A DNA stretch of 64,000 bases from Bin25 sp965221765 (lineage in GTDB: Bacteria; Bacteroidota; Bacteroidia; Flavobacteriales; Flavobacteriaceae). Shown one piece after another: positions 62,097 through 64,000 of the stretch. The translations under genes and the position numbers were made by a program. Under the pieces are notes generated by a model. The model ran no database searches. It was given only the letters and a program-made list of their open reading frames with translations, and was not told the origin of the DNA. The stretch is from positions 2,170,001-2,234,000 of the forward strand of contig OZ244911.1 in the NCBI GenBank assembly GCA_965221765.1, read 5' to 3'. Each line of letters starts with the position of its first letter. Within the stretch, counting starts at the first letter, position 1.

Positions 62097-62941
62097 TTTG
62101 ATTTATCTATTATATTTAAATCTTCTGGAAAATGTAATGTGCGTTGAGGAAATGGTATGTTAATATCTTCTAAAGAAAACTTCTCAAAAATCAGATATCG
62201 AATATCACTTTGAACGATATGAGAAAAAAAACTGTCTTTGACAGCAAAAACCAATTTAAAAATCAATGCGTTATCACCAAAGTCATCAAAAAGTACAACC
62301 GGTCTAGGCGTTTCTAATACGGCATGATGATTTTTGGCAATATCGAGTAAGATTTCTTTGACTTTATAGGGAATCGAATCATAAGAAACGCCTATTTCTA
62401 CAACTTCTCTCGTCATGGATTCATTTTCTGTATAATTATACAAAATAGTGGACATGAATTTATGATTTGGAATCACCAATATTTTATTTTCTCTAGTTAC
62501 GGCTCTAGTGGTTCTGAGTCTTATATTCATGACACGGCCAACTTTACCTTCAACTTCAATCACATCTCCAACATGTACAGCTTGATCAGATAATATAAAT
62601 ATACCCGATATGATGTCTTGGAAAAAAGTCTGAAGTGCAAAACCAATACCGACCAATAAAGCAGCTGAAGCTGCAAACAAGGCCGTAACATTAATGCCGA
62701 TATTACTGAAAATAATTAGTAAAACAACGATGTAAATGAAATAGTTAACAAAGACAAAAACACTACGAAATTTTTCTCTAGCATCTCTAGATAGTGTTCT
62801 GTAAATGATGTGCCGAAACAATCTCAATAAAAAATATGTAAGAACAAGAGAAGCAATGGAAATGACTATTATCTTAGGTGTGATGACAAAGTCCTCTCCT
62901 AGTACCAAAACCGAATTAAATAATTCGTTGATTTGTTCCAA
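62093..62941 (-). CDS. mscS: Small-conductance mechanosensitive channel MscS
   Basis: The 282-residue protein has three N-terminal helices, the pore-lining segment with Gly/Ala packing (AASAALLVGIGFALQTFFQD), and the cytoplasmic beta domain (HVGDVIEVEGKVGRVMNIRL, NHKFMSTILYNYT). It relieves turgor on hypo-osmotic shock. It is the first gene of the minus-strand operon with the regulator, peptidase and MATE genes. Confidence 0.92.
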   Translation of the reverse strand: MEQINELFNSVLVLGEDFVITPKIIVISIASLVLTYFLLRLFRHIIYRTLSRDAREKFRSVFVFVNYFIYIVVLLIIFSNIGINVTALFAASAALLVGIGFALQTFFQDIISGIFILSDQAVHVGDVIEVEGKVGRVMNIRLRTTRAVTRENKILVIPNHKFMSTILYNYTENESMTREVVEIGVSYDSIPYKVKEILLDIAKNHHAVLETPRPVVLFDDFGDNALIFKLVFAVKDSFFSHIVQSDIRYLIFEKFSLEDINIPFPQRTLHFPEDLNIIDKSK

Positions 62942-63058
62942 GTCGATTAAGAAAAGTCCAAATTTAAGTATTTAAAACCCAAAGATTAATGAGCAACTTT
63001 TGCCACTCATTACAAGGTTTTAATAAAAAAGATGGAGTTACGACCAAAGTGGCATCAC

Positions 63059-64000
63059 TTATTCAGAATAAACACAGCCTTTCCCCGATCGATTGCAACC
63101 CTTGTAGAGCATTTGTAAATTTTCTACCTTTGTCTCACCGCCATCTCTCCAAGGAATGATGTGATCTCCGTCCATTTCTTCAAATTCAAATTTTTTATCA
63201 GAAAATCGACACTGAGGATGAACACATCGTCCATGTTGCTCTTCGTATTTTTTTCTCTTTTGGGTCGGTGAAAAAACTCGTAATTTCAGACTTTTTTCAT
63301 CCTTAGTAAAAACGTAATCATAAATACCTTTTTTAGTTTGAACTTCATCATCTTGCATTAACTTCTTAACGTTTTCTTCTATTTCATCAGCATCATAATG
63401 ATTTCCTCCGTATCGATTGTATAAAATTCCCCAATGAATCCCTTTCATTTCTCTTCGATAATTGGTGAATGTTGCCTCCACCCAATTAGCAACTCTTCTA
63501 AAATATGCCCATAGAGGAACTGCATTTTCGTCATTTTGATGGATGGACATATACCCTTCTATGGTTCTTTTTGGTTCTTGGGAATCAGCTATCCATTTAA
63601 TGGCCGTTTCTAAATAATCTTGTCGATTGAAAGATCCATTTAAGTATTTGCTAAAGACTCGATAAGCAGGACAGTTACTCCGGCTAAAGTAGCGTTTTGC
63701 ATCTGCAACCCAACTTCCATGATAAATAGCATTAAGCAATTCTTGTTTTTCTAATTTTTCACCAGCAATATTGATAATTTCAAACCATTTTAACTTTTCA
63801 CTTGGCTCACCATCACAGATATAAATATCTAATTCATAATTTAAAAACCATTTTTGTTCATCATCTTGTAAATTATGAAAATATCTTTCATTAAAGGAAA
63901 AGTCTCCTTGATGATACTGACAAATGGAAATCGTTCGTTGCTGTCCATCAATCACCTCATATTGATTTTCTCCAATTTTAGCCCAATACATGACATTTAA
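63059..64000 (-). CDS. DUF262 protein with C-terminal HNH nuclease, partial
   Basis: The frame is open to the window edge, so the N-terminus is missing. YEVIDGQQRTISICQYHQGD is the DUF262 (ParB-like, GmrSD-type) nucleotide-binding motif. The C-terminal part has an HNH domain: CVHPQCRF, EMDGDHIIPWRDGGETKVEN and CNRSGKG. Such proteins act in restriction of modified DNA or related defence. The ATG at 63991 is internal because the usual upstream segment of the family is lacking. Confidence 0.82.
   Translation of the reverse strand, partial: LNVMYWAKIGENQYEVIDGQQRTISICQYHQGDFSFNERYFHNLQDDEQKWFLNYELDIYICDGEPSEKLKWFEIINIAGEKLEKQELLNAIYHGSWVADAKRYFSRSNCPAYRVFSKYLNGSFNRQDYLETAIKWIADSQEPKRTIEGYMSIHQNDENAVPLWAYFRRVANWVEATFTNYRREMKGIHWGILYNRYGGNHYDADEIEENVKKLMQDDEVQTKKGIYDYVFTKDEKSLKLRVFSPTQKRKKYEEQHGRCVHPQCRFSDKKFEFEEMDGDHIIPWRDGGETKVENLQMLYKGCNRSGKGCVYSE

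Noticed and set aside
1..64000. tRNA, rRNA, CRISPR or replication origin
   Set aside because: I looked for tRNA T-loop/CCA-type cloverleafs, rRNA cores and repeat-spacer arrays and saw none that I could support by eye; absence is not proven without a covariance-model search.

Overview
The window looks like the chromosome of a member of the Bacteroidota, most likely of flavobacterial descent. The DNA is AT-rich. Several genes are preceded by the Bacteroidota -7 box TAnnTTTG. The long intact genes are typical flavobacterial housekeeping types: NusB, a DUF3276 protein, LptB next to TatC and KdsD, a DUF2795 protein beside SecA, Lnt, PssA, RecQ, and a sigma-54 response regulator without a Fis helix-turn-helix. 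TTG and GTG starts are common. Decayed insertion sequences and broken accessory genes are numerous, which fits a host-associated or recently bottlenecked genome; this lifestyle is inference.

Layout. Positions 532-3759 hold nusB, an MsbA-like ABC exporter and a DUF3276 gene. Positions 3871-10291 hold two nearly identical 1928-bp IS1634-family elements in inverted orientation around tgt and the 5' part of lptG; the 3' remnant of lptG lies on the far side of the first copy, so the segment between the elements appears to have been inverted. Positions 10405-11640 are a dead IS5-type element. Positions 12286-15920 carry a large repeat-rich surface lipoprotein with a G9 tract in its promoter region and a C8 tract that breaks its frame just after the lipobox, the best candidate for a phase-variable system here. 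Positions 16190-20900 are mostly dead IS elements (IS21, IS1380, ISL3). Positions 21210-38555 are largely housekeeping: an M14 carboxypeptidase split at an A7 tract, CsaA, a redoxin, SulP, RecQ, KdsD-TatC-LptB, TrxB, PssA and Lnt. Positions 39040-41360 are more IS debris plus a methyltransferase remnant. Positions 41439-50597 form an accessory region of lipoproteins, an OLD-family ATPase/TOPRIM gene, a serine recombinase, an unrecognised protein with a HEPN-like motif and a DNA methyltransferase, most of them broken. Positions 51310-64000 return to housekeeping: DUF2795, SecA, a glycosyltransferase, MsrA, a PAP2 phosphatase, a tightly packed mscS / response regulator / M28 peptidase / MATE operon, and a partial DUF262-HNH gene at the edge.

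How the genes work together. KdsD supplies arabinose-5-phosphate for Kdo; LptB would power LPS export, yet its partner LptG is destroyed here. Lnt would complete acylation of the lipoproteins, of which this window encodes at least four. SecA and TatC provide the two inner-membrane export routes.

A recurrent theme is frames broken by a single nucleotide, often in a homopolymer: both IS1634 transposases (A7), the M14 peptidase (A7), the OLD ATPase (T7), the recombinase (T8) and the surface lipoprotein (C8). In each case one added or removed base restores the frame. Slippage-based switching or rescue, ordinary gene decay, and homopolymer assembly error are the competing explanations. SecA keeps an intact frame across an A8 tract.
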